This document shows positions 24,258 to 32,719 of a stretch of 64,000 nt of DNA, piece after piece. A model generated the notes under the pieces. The model was not told the DNA's origin and made no database searches. It worked only from the letters and a program-made list of their open reading frames with translations. The stretch spans positions 186,001 to 250,000 of the forward strand of contig NZ_VCRN01000001.1 in NCBI RefSeq assembly GCF_009849585.1. The letters are read 5' to 3'. The first letter of the stretch is position 1, and each line of letters starts with the position of its first letter. The translations under genes were made by a program, and so were the position numbers. This DNA comes from Bacillus sp. ZZV12-4809 (GTDB lineage Bacteria; Bacillota; Bacilli; Bacillales; Cytobacillaceae).

Positions 24258-25451
24258 CTACTTTACTTCCTGCAGAAAACTTTTTGTCCTGATGCCCGTC
24301 CTCCGAATGATTAATGTTGTGTCTACATGTATATCTGCTTGTGCAAATTTTTCATCCCAGTTCTTCTCGACCTTTTTGAAATCCTGATAATCCTCCCTCA
24401 TCACAACCTCGCCAAAACCGAAGATATCGGTTCCATATTCCTTCTGAACTTTTTTGATCGTTTCAGCAACCATTTCATTAATCTGTTTCTCTGCCATTTG
24501 CCCATTTTCATCGAATGTCTTTGCTTTATCAAACTGATCGTTGCAATGAGTACCGTTAATATAGGACTCTGCTCTGATTTTTATATGGATATCTGCTTTC
24601 CCATTCTTGAGTTTCCCTTTAACTTTCGTCCGTGTATCGTATACTCTTATCCCCATATAACGGTTTTCGCTGCATTTTACAGTAATCGACGTTTTATCAA
24701 TTTTATTCTGAAGCCATAAGTAATTTCTTGAATCCTCCAAAGTTAGAAATCCATCCAGCTTATCACCTTTGAATATCGCCAGTGAGTCCAGGACTACAAG
24801 TGCGTCCGGGGTGACCTTCATCATATTTTCCACATTTGGGCCAGCCTCCGGTTCACCATTTATTCTGACAGCGGCCATTACAGGCTGACGGCCCGGAGTT
24901 GTCCAGGCCGTAATGACATCATTCATTCTAACGCCTGGGTCTCCGCCCCAATCCTTCATCATGGTATCCAGCTGTGTGTGCAATTTTAAAGAAGTAGATT
25001 TTTGGAATTGATATGTCACCTTTAGAATATCAGAACCTTTGGCTTCTCTTGCAATCAATATATTAAAATCATCTCGAATCTCCCTGTTTCTTTCCAGAAA
25101 ATCAATGAAGTCAATAATCCCCTCTTTGGCTAGTTCCTCTCCAATAATCAGTGTGCGCATGTGAGAATAGATCAGATGCCTGGATAGTCCTTCATTCACT
25201 CTATAGGCCAGCTCTGCCAGAGAATTTCCTTCTGCAGAGAATACGATAGAAGGAGCAAAGCCGCTTGCGGTGCGGTTATTTAACTCGGTTGCATTAACGC
25301 CTTCCACAGTCAGAATGTATTTATCGTTTTCTCCCTTATCCACAGCCATTCCTATTACAACGGTTATTTCCCCCAGTTCTCTCTGATCCCAGCATCCTGT
25401 CAGCAGTATTGCCGTTAAAAAAATGGCGGACATTACACCAAATTTTTTCAA
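24258..25451 (-). CDS. spore germinant receptor C subunit (Ger(x)C lipoprotein)
   Basis: Lipoprotein subunit of a GerA-type nutrient germinant receptor, 397 residues. The signal peptide ends in the lipobox LLTGC near residue 20, followed at once by the family signature WDQRELGE. The rest is an extracellular Ger(x)C fold with the C-terminal domain from about 200. It acts in the inner spore membrane with subunits A and B. Its start overlaps the A-subunit stop by 4 bp. It is the last gene of the D-B-A-C operon. Confidence 0.93.
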   Translation of the reverse strand: MKKFGVMSAIFLTAILLTGCWDQRELGEITVVIGMAVDKGENDKYILTVEGVNATELNNRTASGFAPSIVFSAEGNSLAELAYRVNEGLSRHLIYSHMRTLIIGEELAKEGIIDFIDFLERNREIRDDFNILIAREAKGSDILKVTYQFQKSTSLKLHTQLDTMMKDWGGDPGVRMNDVITAWTTPGRQPVMAAVRINGEPEAGPNVENMMKVTPDALVVLDSLAIFKGDKLDGFLTLEDSRNYLWLQNKIDKTSITVKCSENRYMGIRVYDTRTKVKGKLKNGKADIHIKIRAESYINGTHCNDQFDKAKTFDENGQMAEKQINEMVAETIKKVQKEYGTDIFGFGEVVMREDYQDFKKVEKNWDEKFAQADIHVDTTLIIRRTGIRTKSFLQEVK

Positions 25452-27037
25452 TTGGGCTGCTCTCCTTTCATTGGGGGAGGAGAGGGCGACCCTGTCTTTG
25501 GAAACTTTTCAGGATTCTGTGTTTTTAAATATGCCGGCCTCTTCCTCATGCTCCAGATCGGGAATCGGAAAAATACATCCTTCTGCTGCTCAATGATAAA
25601 CGGTGCCACCGGCGATAGATATGGAACACCAAAAGACCTGAGAGAGCTCAGATGGGCCACAACAAAAACAAGTACAATCAGTACGCCATACAAGCCCAAT
25701 ATAGCCGATACAATTATCAAGAGAAACCTTAACAGCCTTGCTGCTGCAGCAAAACTATAAGTTGGTGACACAAAATTGGCGATGGCTGTAATAGCGACAA
25801 TGATGACCATAATATTCGATATTATCCCTGCCTCTGCTGCAGCCTGGCCGATCACGAGTGCCCCTACAATGGAAACAGTCTGCCCGACAGCCCTTGGCAT
25901 CCTAACACCGGCTTCCCTCAGGATCTCAAACGTTACTTCCATTAATATAACTTCAATGACCGCTGGAAAGGGCACTCCTTCCCGCTGGGCAATGATCCCG
26001 AGAAGCAAAGGGGTTGGCAGAAGCTCATGATGAAAGGTTAAAATCCCGACATATAAGGAGGGCGTAAGCAAGGCAATCATAAAGGATAAATAGCGGATTA
26101 ATCTTAAGAAGCTTCCCATCATAAAGTTTTGATAATAATCTTCTGCGATGGAGAAGAAATCGACCAGTACTGCCGGAACCACCAGTACAAAGGGAGTACC
26201 ATCGACAATGATGGCAATTTTCCCTTCCAGCAAATTAGCTGCCACCGCATCAGGCCTTTCACTATTCAGAGCCAATGGAAAAGGTGTCGCTGCTTTATCT
26301 GCAATCAGCTCTTCAATATTTCCGGATTCAAAGATGGCGTTCACCTTTATCTTGCCAAGTCTTTTGCGTACCTCCTCAACGATCTTTTTATTTGCGATTC
26401 CTTCCATAAACCCGATGTATACAGTTGTGTTAGTTTCAGAACCAATAATGAATTTTTCAAAACGGAGGTTCCTGTTTTTTATTCTTCTTCTCAGCAGGCT
26501 TACATTGGTTGTTATCGACTCTACGAACCCATCCTTAGGCCCCCGGATAACCGTCTGCGTGCTTGGCTCAGTTATGGACCGGTCTTCCCCGATAGCCATA
26601 GAAAGGGAAAGCGCCTTCTCCATATCTTTAAATAAAATAATGATGTTTCCATAAAGCAGAGAGGTGATAATCTCATCGAATGTATCAACAAGCTGATAGC
26701 CTGCTCCCCCGAATTTCTCCTTACATAAAGACTTTAAATCATCCTCTGTTGATAAATTAAAACCATCCTTATGCCCGCTGATGGATTGCAGGATCGTTTC
26801 CTTGAGTGATTTAGTATCAATCATGGTTGTAAGATAGACAAGCAGCGCATCTTTGCCTTCTGTTTTCAGTTCATCCATGCTTAAATCAATCGTGCTTCCG
26901 AACTCTGCTTTGATTTTTTTTCTCAGCTGTTCCAGGCTCATGCTTTTTAGAACCGGACCCGGGTCTGCCGCTTGCTCAATCTGAACAGGGTGTTCCTTTT
27001 TTTTGCGCATTTTCAAGAGTGATTTAAGAATACTCAA
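25448..27037 (-). CDS. spore germinant receptor A subunit (GerA family)
   Basis: 529-residue GerA/GerKA-type subunit. A soluble N-terminal domain of about 290 residues, including FIIGSETNTTVYIGFMEGIANKKIVEEV, is followed by four or five membrane helices (about 300-460) with SLYVGILTFHHELLPTPLL and the family-typical PFPAVIEVILMEVTFEILREAG. A Pro-rich cytoplasmic tail ends the protein. The start overlaps the permease gene end by 4 bp and the stop overlaps the C subunit, so the three are translationally coupled. It is probably expressed in the forespore under sigma-G in analogy with known ger operons, but I could not identify the promoter. Confidence 0.94.
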   Translation of the reverse strand: MSILKSLLKMRKKKEHPVQIEQAADPGPVLKSMSLEQLRKKIKAEFGSTIDLSMDELKTEGKDALLVYLTTMIDTKSLKETILQSISGHKDGFNLSTEDDLKSLCKEKFGGAGYQLVDTFDEIITSLLYGNIIILFKDMEKALSLSMAIGEDRSITEPSTQTVIRGPKDGFVESITTNVSLLRRRIKNRNLRFEKFIIGSETNTTVYIGFMEGIANKKIVEEVRKRLGKIKVNAIFESGNIEELIADKAATPFPLALNSERPDAVAANLLEGKIAIIVDGTPFVLVVPAVLVDFFSIAEDYYQNFMMGSFLRLIRYLSFMIALLTPSLYVGILTFHHELLPTPLLLGIIAQREGVPFPAVIEVILMEVTFEILREAGVRMPRAVGQTVSIVGALVIGQAAAEAGIISNIMVIIVAITAIANFVSPTYSFAAAARLLRFLLIIVSAILGLYGVLIVLVFVVAHLSSLRSFGVPYLSPVAPFIIEQQKDVFFRFPIWSMRKRPAYLKTQNPEKFPKTGSPSPPPMKGEQPN

Positions 27038-28155
27038 AACTTCATCCCCTTCGTGCCGGGTTTAGCCTTTTTCTTTCGGCTCTTCCATAAAACTGCGATT
27101 AATAGAAGTGAAGGCAGCGCGAACTGCATCGGCAAATGCAAGAAGTATGGAACCATCTCAAGTCCCTCCTGCCAATGGTCACCGAAATTGGCTGATATCA
27201 ATATAGAATAAGATGACACAATCATGGCTGCCGGAAGGGAGAAATACCGATACGGAATTCTGAAGGTGTATTCCAAGCCCTTCAGAGCTGCAAACATAAA
27301 TACGGATCCCTTGACCAAAATCCCCAGCATCATGATAAAAACAACGAGCGCATCAATTCTTTCTATGAAATTGCCTATGGAGACCTCGCGGGCAGAACTG
27401 AGCATAGGAAAATTGGAACGCAGCAAAGCATCAGATCCCAGTGTCACAATCATCAAAAACATCGCAAATAATAAAAGCACACCCGCAATCGCCACTCCCA
27501 GCAATGACACACGCAGGCAATATTTAAAGTTGGTTACGACGGGAAGGATGAGTGTGAATGCAACAAGCTCGCCAAAAGGAAACACGATTAAAGTTGGAAA
27601 AAGCGCTTTTACAACCGGCTTAATCCCATCTCCGAGCACGGGCTTTATTTCATTTAAGCTGGCATTCCCGCTTGCAAATAAGAAGATGGTCAGAAGGAAT
27701 AAAAATCCGAATAAATAAGGCGTAAAAATTTCTGAAGTTCTCCCAAGGACTTCGAGGCCGAGATATAAAATATAGGCCATGGCAAGACAGATGGTCAGCG
27801 AAATGATCTCAATTGGCGTCGACGGCAGAATGGCCGAAGCAATCAATTCGCCAAAATCCCGGACCACACGGCTTGCAAGGTACAGAAAATAAACTACATA
27901 AATACTAGAAAAAATTATGGCAAGCGGTCTTTTAAAACCCATTTCCATGAGTTCATACAAATTTTTTCCAGGTACCCTGCTAATCAGGAAATAGTAGAAT
28001 AGCATGATCCCAAACCCGAACATAATGGAAACTGCAATGGCAATCCAGGCATCCTTCTTGGCATCCCCGCCTACTCCGACAACAATGGCGCTTCCTAAAA
28101 GGAAATTGATCAACAATGTCAGCAGCTGGCTGAGAGAAATATTCTCTTTTAACAT
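27034..28155 (-). CDS. spore germinant receptor B subunit (spore permease, GerAB type)
   Basis: 373-residue APC-type transporter fold with ten hydrophobic helices; the start ISLSQLLTLLINFLLGSAIV is typical of GerAB/GerKB. B subunits bind the nutrient germinant in the known system. Here the gene precedes the A subunit (order B-A-C), unlike the common A-B-C arrangement. It overlaps the A gene by 4 bp. The 33 bp upstream separate it from the small D gene. Confidence 0.92.
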   Translation of the reverse strand: MLKENISLSQLLTLLINFLLGSAIVVGVGGDAKKDAWIAIAVSIMFGFGIMLFYYFLISRVPGKNLYELMEMGFKRPLAIIFSSIYVVYFLYLASRVVRDFGELIASAILPSTPIEIISLTICLAMAYILYLGLEVLGRTSEIFTPYLFGFLFLLTIFLFASGNASLNEIKPVLGDGIKPVVKALFPTLIVFPFGELVAFTLILPVVTNFKYCLRVSLLGVAIAGVLLLFAMFLMIVTLGSDALLRSNFPMLSSAREVSIGNFIERIDALVVFIMMLGILVKGSVFMFAALKGLEYTFRIPYRYFSLPAAMIVSSYSILISANFGDHWQEGLEMVPYFLHLPMQFALPSLLLIAVLWKSRKKKAKPGTKGMKF

Positions 28156-28188
28156 TCCATCACCAATCCCTTTTAAGATGTGTAAGTT

Positions 28189-28419
28189 CTAAGATGACCG
28201 ATTCTTTTTCCTGGCTTTCCAAAGATGGAAATCAACAGCTGCACTCGAGGCAATTCCAATCATAACGGTAACAATAACAATCATTCTTCCAGTAGCAACC
28301 TCTGAAAACAGCAGATTCCTCAAAGCTTCAAAAAACGTTTCATCAAATATTTTCATATCAAAAATAGTGCACAATATAGCCAAGAGCAGAAAAATGGCCA
28401 GATAGCTAAATGTAATCAT
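28189..28419 (-). CDS. small two-helix protein, probable germinant receptor D subunit
   Basis: 76 residues with two membrane helices (about 3-22 and 46-64) and a basic tail (KARKKNRSS). Small D genes of about 75 residues with two membrane segments accompany several GerA-type operons and modulate germination rate, and size, topology and position here all fit. It is the first gene of the operon, divergent from the Rieske oxidoreductase. Sequence identity to a particular D protein cannot be shown by eye. Confidence 0.7.
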   Translation of the reverse strand: MITFSYLAIFLLLAILCTIFDMKIFDETFFEALRNLLFSEVATGRMIVIVTVMIGIASSAAVDFHLWKARKKNRSS

Positions 28420-28611
28420 GTCTGTACCCCATTAACATTGGATATTGTATATCTTTTCTCGGTCTGCCCATTTTATCCAGAATAAAAGAAAAATCTGGCC
28501 AGGATCCGATTTACCATTCCAATTATTTGGGTATGGTTAGAGAAGGACAAATTGTATAGGAATAGGATTTGCAGGAAAAATTATGTATGAATACAACGTA
28601 GGAGGACAGAT

Positions 28612-30138
28612 ATGACGACATCCAACCACAAAACACCTCAATATCCTGAGCCATTTTGGAGGGAAGAGGAGCTTCCTGCCTTTGACAAGCTCAGAGAAGA
28701 TGCTCAAACGGAAATTGCGATTGTCGGAGGAGGCATAACCGGGATTACAGCAGGGTACCTTCTTGCCAAGGAAGGTTTTAAAGTGGCGATCCTTGAAGCC
28801 GGCAATATCCTGAACGGCACCACTGGCCATACAACAGCAAAAGTAACTGCACAGCATGGTCTAATTTACGATGAATTGATCAGCCACTTTGGCGTGGAAA
28901 AAGCTAAACTTTACTACCAGGCTTCCGCTGACGCTCTGGATTTTATCAGGAAGACCGTTTCTGACCAACAAATCCAATGTGACTTCAGCAATGAAGAAGC
29001 CATTATATATGCTGTTTCGGAAGAGTATGCACAAAAAGTTGATAAAGAGCGCCAAGCCTATGAAAAACTCGGCATTCCACACGCAATGAAGGAGAGCATC
29101 CCGTTTAACATCAACACGACTGCTGTGCTTTCTATGAATAACCAGGCCCAATTCCATCCTGTGAAATACTTGAAAACGCTCCTTAAAGAATTTGTGGATC
29201 TCGGAGGGACTGTTTATGAAAATACAACAGCATCAGATATTGAAGAAGGCAATCTGCCTGATGTGGTAACCAGAGATGGCCATCGACTGAAATGCAAATA
29301 TGTCATTGCAGCTTCCCACTTCCCTTTTGCGGATATGAAAGGGTTTTATTTTTCCAGATTATCTCCGGAAAGATCTTATGTCATTGGCGTAAAAATCAAA
29401 GAGGATTTTCCTGGAGGCATGTATTTAAGTGCCGATTCACCGACCCGCTCGCTGAGGTACACCCCCTATAACGGAGACAAGCTTATTTTAGTCGGCGGGG
29501 ACAGCCATAAGACGGGTCATGGGCCGGATACGATGAAGCACTACGACGCCCTCGAAGTATTTGCGGAGGAGGTGCTCGGCATAACCGATTATCCTTATAG
29601 ATGGTCTGCCCAAGATTTATACACACTGGATAAAGTCCCTTATATCGGTCCGATCACGTCCAAGCAGAAGAATATTTTTGTCGCAACAGGCTACCGGAAA
29701 TGGGGGATGACAAACGGGGCAGCAGCTGCCATGCTGATAAGGGATCAGATAATGGAAAGAGACAACCCTTATGCCGACCTGTTTACTCCATCAAGATTCC
29801 AGGCTGACCCAAGCATTAAAAAATTTATTGCAGCCAATACAGATGTTGCCGGACAGCTGATCAAAGGCAAGCTTGAATTTGTTCCAAAAGATACAGGGGA
29901 TCTGTCCAATGATGAAGGCGGCGTCGTAATGATTAACGGCAAGCGGGCAGGGGCATACAGGGATCCTGAAGGCAGCCTTCATCTTGTGGATACAACCTGC
30001 ACCCACATGGGATGTGAATGCGAATGGAACCATGGTGATCGCACCTGGGATTGCCCATGCCACGGCTCACGCTTTTCCTATGATGGAACCGTTGTCGAAG
30101 GTCCCGCTGCCAAACCGCTGAAAAAGGTTGAAGAATGA
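28612..30138 (+). CDS. yhfW: FAD-dependent oxidoreductase with C-terminal Rieske domain (YhfW-like)
   Basis: 508 residues combining a DAO-type flavoprotein with a Rieske [2Fe-2S] domain. The N-terminal FAD motif IAIVGGGITGITAGYLLAKE lies at about 35-54, and ILNGTTGHTTAK follows. The Rieske domain occupies about 420-508, with CTHMGC and CPCHGS supplying two Cys-His pairs, then FSYDGTVVEGPAAKPL. Architecture and length match B. subtilis YhfW; the substrate is unknown. GGAGG lies just before ATG 28612. A terminator follows, separating it from the repeat array. Confidence 0.9.
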   Translation: MTTSNHKTPQYPEPFWREEELPAFDKLREDAQTEIAIVGGGITGITAGYLLAKEGFKVAILEAGNILNGTTGHTTAKVTAQHGLIYDELISHFGVEKAKLYYQASADALDFIRKTVSDQQIQCDFSNEEAIIYAVSEEYAQKVDKERQAYEKLGIPHAMKESIPFNINTTAVLSMNNQAQFHPVKYLKTLLKEFVDLGGTVYENTTASDIEEGNLPDVVTRDGHRLKCKYVIAASHFPFADMKGFYFSRLSPERSYVIGVKIKEDFPGGMYLSADSPTRSLRYTPYNGDKLILVGGDSHKTGHGPDTMKHYDALEVFAEEVLGITDYPYRWSAQDLYTLDKVPYIGPITSKQKNIFVATGYRKWGMTNGAAAAMLIRDQIMERDNPYADLFTPSRFQADPSIKKFIAANTDVAGQLIKGKLEFVPKDTGDLSNDEGGVVMINGKRAGAYRDPEGSLHLVDTTCTHMGCECEWNHGDRTWDCPCHGSRFSYDGTVVEGPAAKPLKKVEE

Positions 30139-30160
30139 GATATAGGTAATTGAAATGTAA

Positions 30161-30197
30161 AAAAGACAGTCTTCGAATGGGAAAACTGTCTTTTTTT
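30161..30197 (+). terminator. terminator of the yhfW-like gene
   Basis: Stem AAAAGACAGT / ACTGTCTTTT (30161-30170 with 30185-30194) followed by T residues. Confidence 0.8.
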
Positions 30198-30239
30198 ATG
30201 TGTTTCGGAGGATTTACGCGCCAGTGATAGAGCTGGTCC

Positions 30240-30748
30240 TGATTTATGTACAGATAATTTTTTTATGTGCGGATAACCTTTTTTGTGGGCGGATAAACCT
30301 TTATGGGCGGATAGAACTTTTCTGTGCGCATAGCCCTTTTTTCTGTGCGGATAATTCTTTTTCTGTGCGCCTAGCCCTTTTTGGTGGGCGGATAAACCTT
30401 TTTCTGTGCGCATAACCCTTTTTGGTGGGCGGATAAACCTTTTTTGTGCGCATACCCCATTTTTCTGGGCGGATAATTCTTTTTCTGTGCGCATAGCCCT
30501 TCTTGGTTGGCGGATAAACCTTTTTCTGTGCGCATAACCCTTTTTGGTGGGCGGATACTACTTTTTCTGTGCGCATAGCCCTTTTTGGTGTGCGGATAAA
30601 TCTTTTTCTGTGCGCCTAGCCCATTTTTCTGTGCGGATACTACTTTTTCTGTGCGCACAGCCCATTTTTCTGTGCGGATACTACTTTTTCTGTGCGGATA
30701 AATCTTTTTCTGTGCGCACAGCCCTATTTATGTGCAGATAGTATTCTG
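30240..30748. repeat. tandem array of a 20-21 bp repeat, about 25 units
   Basis: About 25 imperfect copies of a unit near TTTTTCTGTGCGGATAAACC. Two variants, TTTTTCTGTGCGCATAGCCC (20 bp) and one ending GGTGGGCGGATAAACC (21 bp), alternate over much of the array and give a 41-bp higher-order unit. Copies 1-4 (from 30240) and the last are decayed, and faint units continue to about 30860. There are no spacers, so it is not a CRISPR. The conceptual Lys/Arg-rich proteins on the minus strand arise because neither 20, 21 nor 41 keeps a reading frame. It lies between two terminators, so probably untranscribed. Confidence 0.9.
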
Positions 30749-30889
30749 CACTATAAATATAGCTGCATTTTAAAGTTTAAGATGCTGAATACCCAGCTTT
30801 TACTTTCAGATAACCTCTTTTACATGCATATAGCTCACTTTTATTTTCGGATAGCCTTTACACGCCCCTCTGGTATGACAGCAGCAAAA

Positions 30890-30913
30890 AATCCCCCTTT
30901 TAAAAGGGGGATT
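30890..30913 (-). terminator. terminator of the 44-residue gene
   Basis: Perfect 24-bp palindrome AATCCCCCTTTT / AAAAGGGGGATT followed by a T run on the minus strand. Confidence 0.75.
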
Positions 30914-30920
30914 GGGTTCA

Positions 30921-31055
30921 TCAGTCCTGCACATTGTTTTCTTTCTTTTCTTTGCTTCCAGTTGTGAATTCAACAAGCTCTTCGCTTGTTCGCTGCGGTC
31001 TGTGTTTATTGTTGTTGCGCTGTGCATTGCCATTTCCAAGTTTGGTTCTGCCCAT
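30921..31055 (-). CDS. 44-residue hydrophilic protein, unrecognised
   Basis: Short gene starting ATG 31055 (MGRTKLGNGNAQ) with AAGGAGC about 11 bp upstream, stopping at TGA 30921-30923, 8 bp before a strong terminator. The peptide is very hydrophilic, rich in Asn, Lys, Arg, Gln and Glu, with no Cys or Trp and no hydrophobic segment. That composition recalls minor small acid-soluble spore proteins, but it matches none that I know, so the role is open. A different frame of the same region gives a longer ORF (30806-31102) without a ribosome binding site, which is rejected. Confidence 0.6.
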   Translation of the reverse strand: MGRTKLGNGNAQRNNNKHRPQRTSEELVEFTTGSKEKKENNVQD

Positions 31056-31113
31056 ATTCTCATCTGCTCCTTTTTTGGTTTATCAGGAGTAGTATGAGTC
31101 AATCAGGGAGCTG

Positions 31114-32595
31114 TTATTCTGATGCCAGCACTCCAAGTTCAGGGGCTTTTCTATGCCTGGTAGCCTGTTCAAAAGCATAGGCAAGTTTAATCAGGAGCGG
31201 CTCACTGTAGGCAAGTCCTGTAAATGTGATGCCCACCGGCTCTCCTTCAGGGGTATATCCGGCTGGTACTGTGATGGATGGATATCCCGCTTTTGCAGGG
31301 ATGCCTGCCCCATAATTATTCGGGAACACGATGGCATCGAGATTATGCTCCTGCATTACGTAATCAATACCCTGCTCCCCTGAAAAATAGATGTCCTTCT
31401 CAAGCGCTGATATATAGGCCATTTCGGTTAAAGCTCCGCTGGTTTCCTCCGCTTCAATCAGAATGGATTGACCGTATTTTAAGCACTTTTCGCCGTTTTT
31501 ATCATTGAATTTAATGACATCGGATAGGGTGCGAATAGGAAGGTGCGGTGCGACAGTCCGCAAATAGGCATTCACATCCGCTTTAAATTCATAAGTCAGG
31601 ACGTCGTAGCTCCACTCCGTTTTTGCGGAAGGAATCACTGCTTCGTCGACCACCACTGCACCCTGCTCATTTAATCGGGCTACGGCCTGATTCATGACGG
31701 CAAGCTTCTCAGAACTTAAATAGTCAAAATAAGTCTCTCTGGCAATGCCGATTCGTGCTCCCTGCAGTCCGTTTTCATCAAGGAACGAAGAAAAATCCTT
31801 CCCCTGCCGATCCTGATTGGTCAGGGTTACCGGATCATTTTCGTCAGAGACGGCCAGCACGTTTAATAATAATGCGGCATCCTTTACCGTTCTCGCCATT
31901 GGCCCGGCAGTGTCCTGGCTGTGTGCAATGGGAATAATTCCGGTTCGGCTGACAAGTCCGACGGTCGGCTTTATTCCAACGAGAGAATTCTGGCTGGCAG
32001 GACTTAATATAGAGCCCGATGTCTCTGTTCCAATGGCTGCCACTGCAAAATTAGCTGCAATAGCTGCACCGGATCCCGCGCTCGAACCTCCGACATCAAA
32101 TTTACCCGGCCCGTAAGGATTTAAGGTCTGCCCGCCCCGTGAGCTGTAACCGCTCGGCATCCCATCTGTCATAAAATTAGCCCATTCTGTCATATTAGTT
32201 TTTCCTAAAATAACAGCCCCCGCTTGTCTTAATTGAGATGCCACAAATGAATCCCTTTGTGCAAAGTGATTCTTTAAGGCAAGTGAGCCTGCAGTTGTCC
32301 GCATTTTGTCTCCTGTATCAATATTATCCTTTAATAATATGGGAATGCCGTGAAGAGGGCTGCGCGGCCCCTTCTTCTCTCTTTCCGCGTCAAGAGAAGC
32401 TGCAATATGCAGTGCATCCGGATTTAGTTCTAAAACAGAATGAATATTTTTATCCAGCTGTCCAATTCGGTACATATACATTAATACAAGTTCTTTGGAG
32501 GTAATTTCCCCATTCTGCATTTTTTCCTGCAGTTGATCTATTGTGGCTTCAAGCAGATACTTATCATGAAAACTCTCTAGCCTTGGATTCTCCAT
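31114..32595 (-). CDS. amidase-signature family hydrolase
   Basis: Amidase of the AS family, 493 residues. The Ser-cisSer-Lys triad is visible: Lys in PILLKDNIDTG (about 83-93), the cis-Ser region GGSSAGSGAAIAAN (about 170-183) and the nucleophile segment GTETSGSILSPAS (about 189-201). There is no signal peptide. It could hydrolyse an amide, or be a GatA-like paralogue, but no GatB/GatC partners are nearby, so a stand-alone amidase is likelier. It is monocistronic, followed by the 44-residue gene in the same direction. Confidence 0.88.
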   Translation of the reverse strand: MENPRLESFHDKYLLEATIDQLQEKMQNGEITSKELVLMYMYRIGQLDKNIHSVLELNPDALHIAASLDAEREKKGPRSPLHGIPILLKDNIDTGDKMRTTAGSLALKNHFAQRDSFVASQLRQAGAVILGKTNMTEWANFMTDGMPSGYSSRGGQTLNPYGPGKFDVGGSSAGSGAAIAANFAVAAIGTETSGSILSPASQNSLVGIKPTVGLVSRTGIIPIAHSQDTAGPMARTVKDAALLLNVLAVSDENDPVTLTNQDRQGKDFSSFLDENGLQGARIGIARETYFDYLSSEKLAVMNQAVARLNEQGAVVVDEAVIPSAKTEWSYDVLTYEFKADVNAYLRTVAPHLPIRTLSDVIKFNDKNGEKCLKYGQSILIEAEETSGALTEMAYISALEKDIYFSGEQGIDYVMQEHNLDAIVFPNNYGAGIPAKAGYPSITVPAGYTPEGEPVGITFTGLAYSEPLLIKLAYAFEQATRHRKAPELGVLASE

Positions 32596-32672
32596 TTTAT
32601 TGATTTCCCCTATTCTTTAGTGAAATAAAGCTGTACTTACTAATTCGCTTAGATTACGGGAAATTCCTTTTT

Positions 32673-32711
32673 AAAAAAAGGCCGGACACCAACTGATTCA
32701 GGTGTCCGGCC
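32673..32711 (-). terminator. terminator of the helicase gene
   Basis: Perfect 11-bp stem GGCCGGACACC / GGTGTCCGGCC (32680-32690 with 32701-32711) and a T run on the minus strand. Confidence 0.9.
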
Positions 32712-32719
32712 CTTAATCT

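Noticed and set aside
26129..26654. Two plus-strand ORFs of 168 codons inside the germinant receptor A gene
   Set aside because: Antisense shadows of a well-conserved gene; no initiation signals.
30078..30658. Three overlapping minus-strand ORFs giving Lys/Arg-rich repeated proteins
   Set aside because: They arise from the 20-21 bp tandem repeat read in different frames, have no ribosome binding site, and the first overlaps the Rieske gene and its terminator.
30240..30748. CRISPR array
   Set aside because: Units are contiguous 20-21 bp repeats without spacers, they vary gradually, and no cas genes are present.
30806..31102. Minus-strand ORF of 98 codons
   Set aside because: Another frame (30921-31055) has the ribosome binding site, and its stop is followed by the terminator; this frame runs through the terminator.
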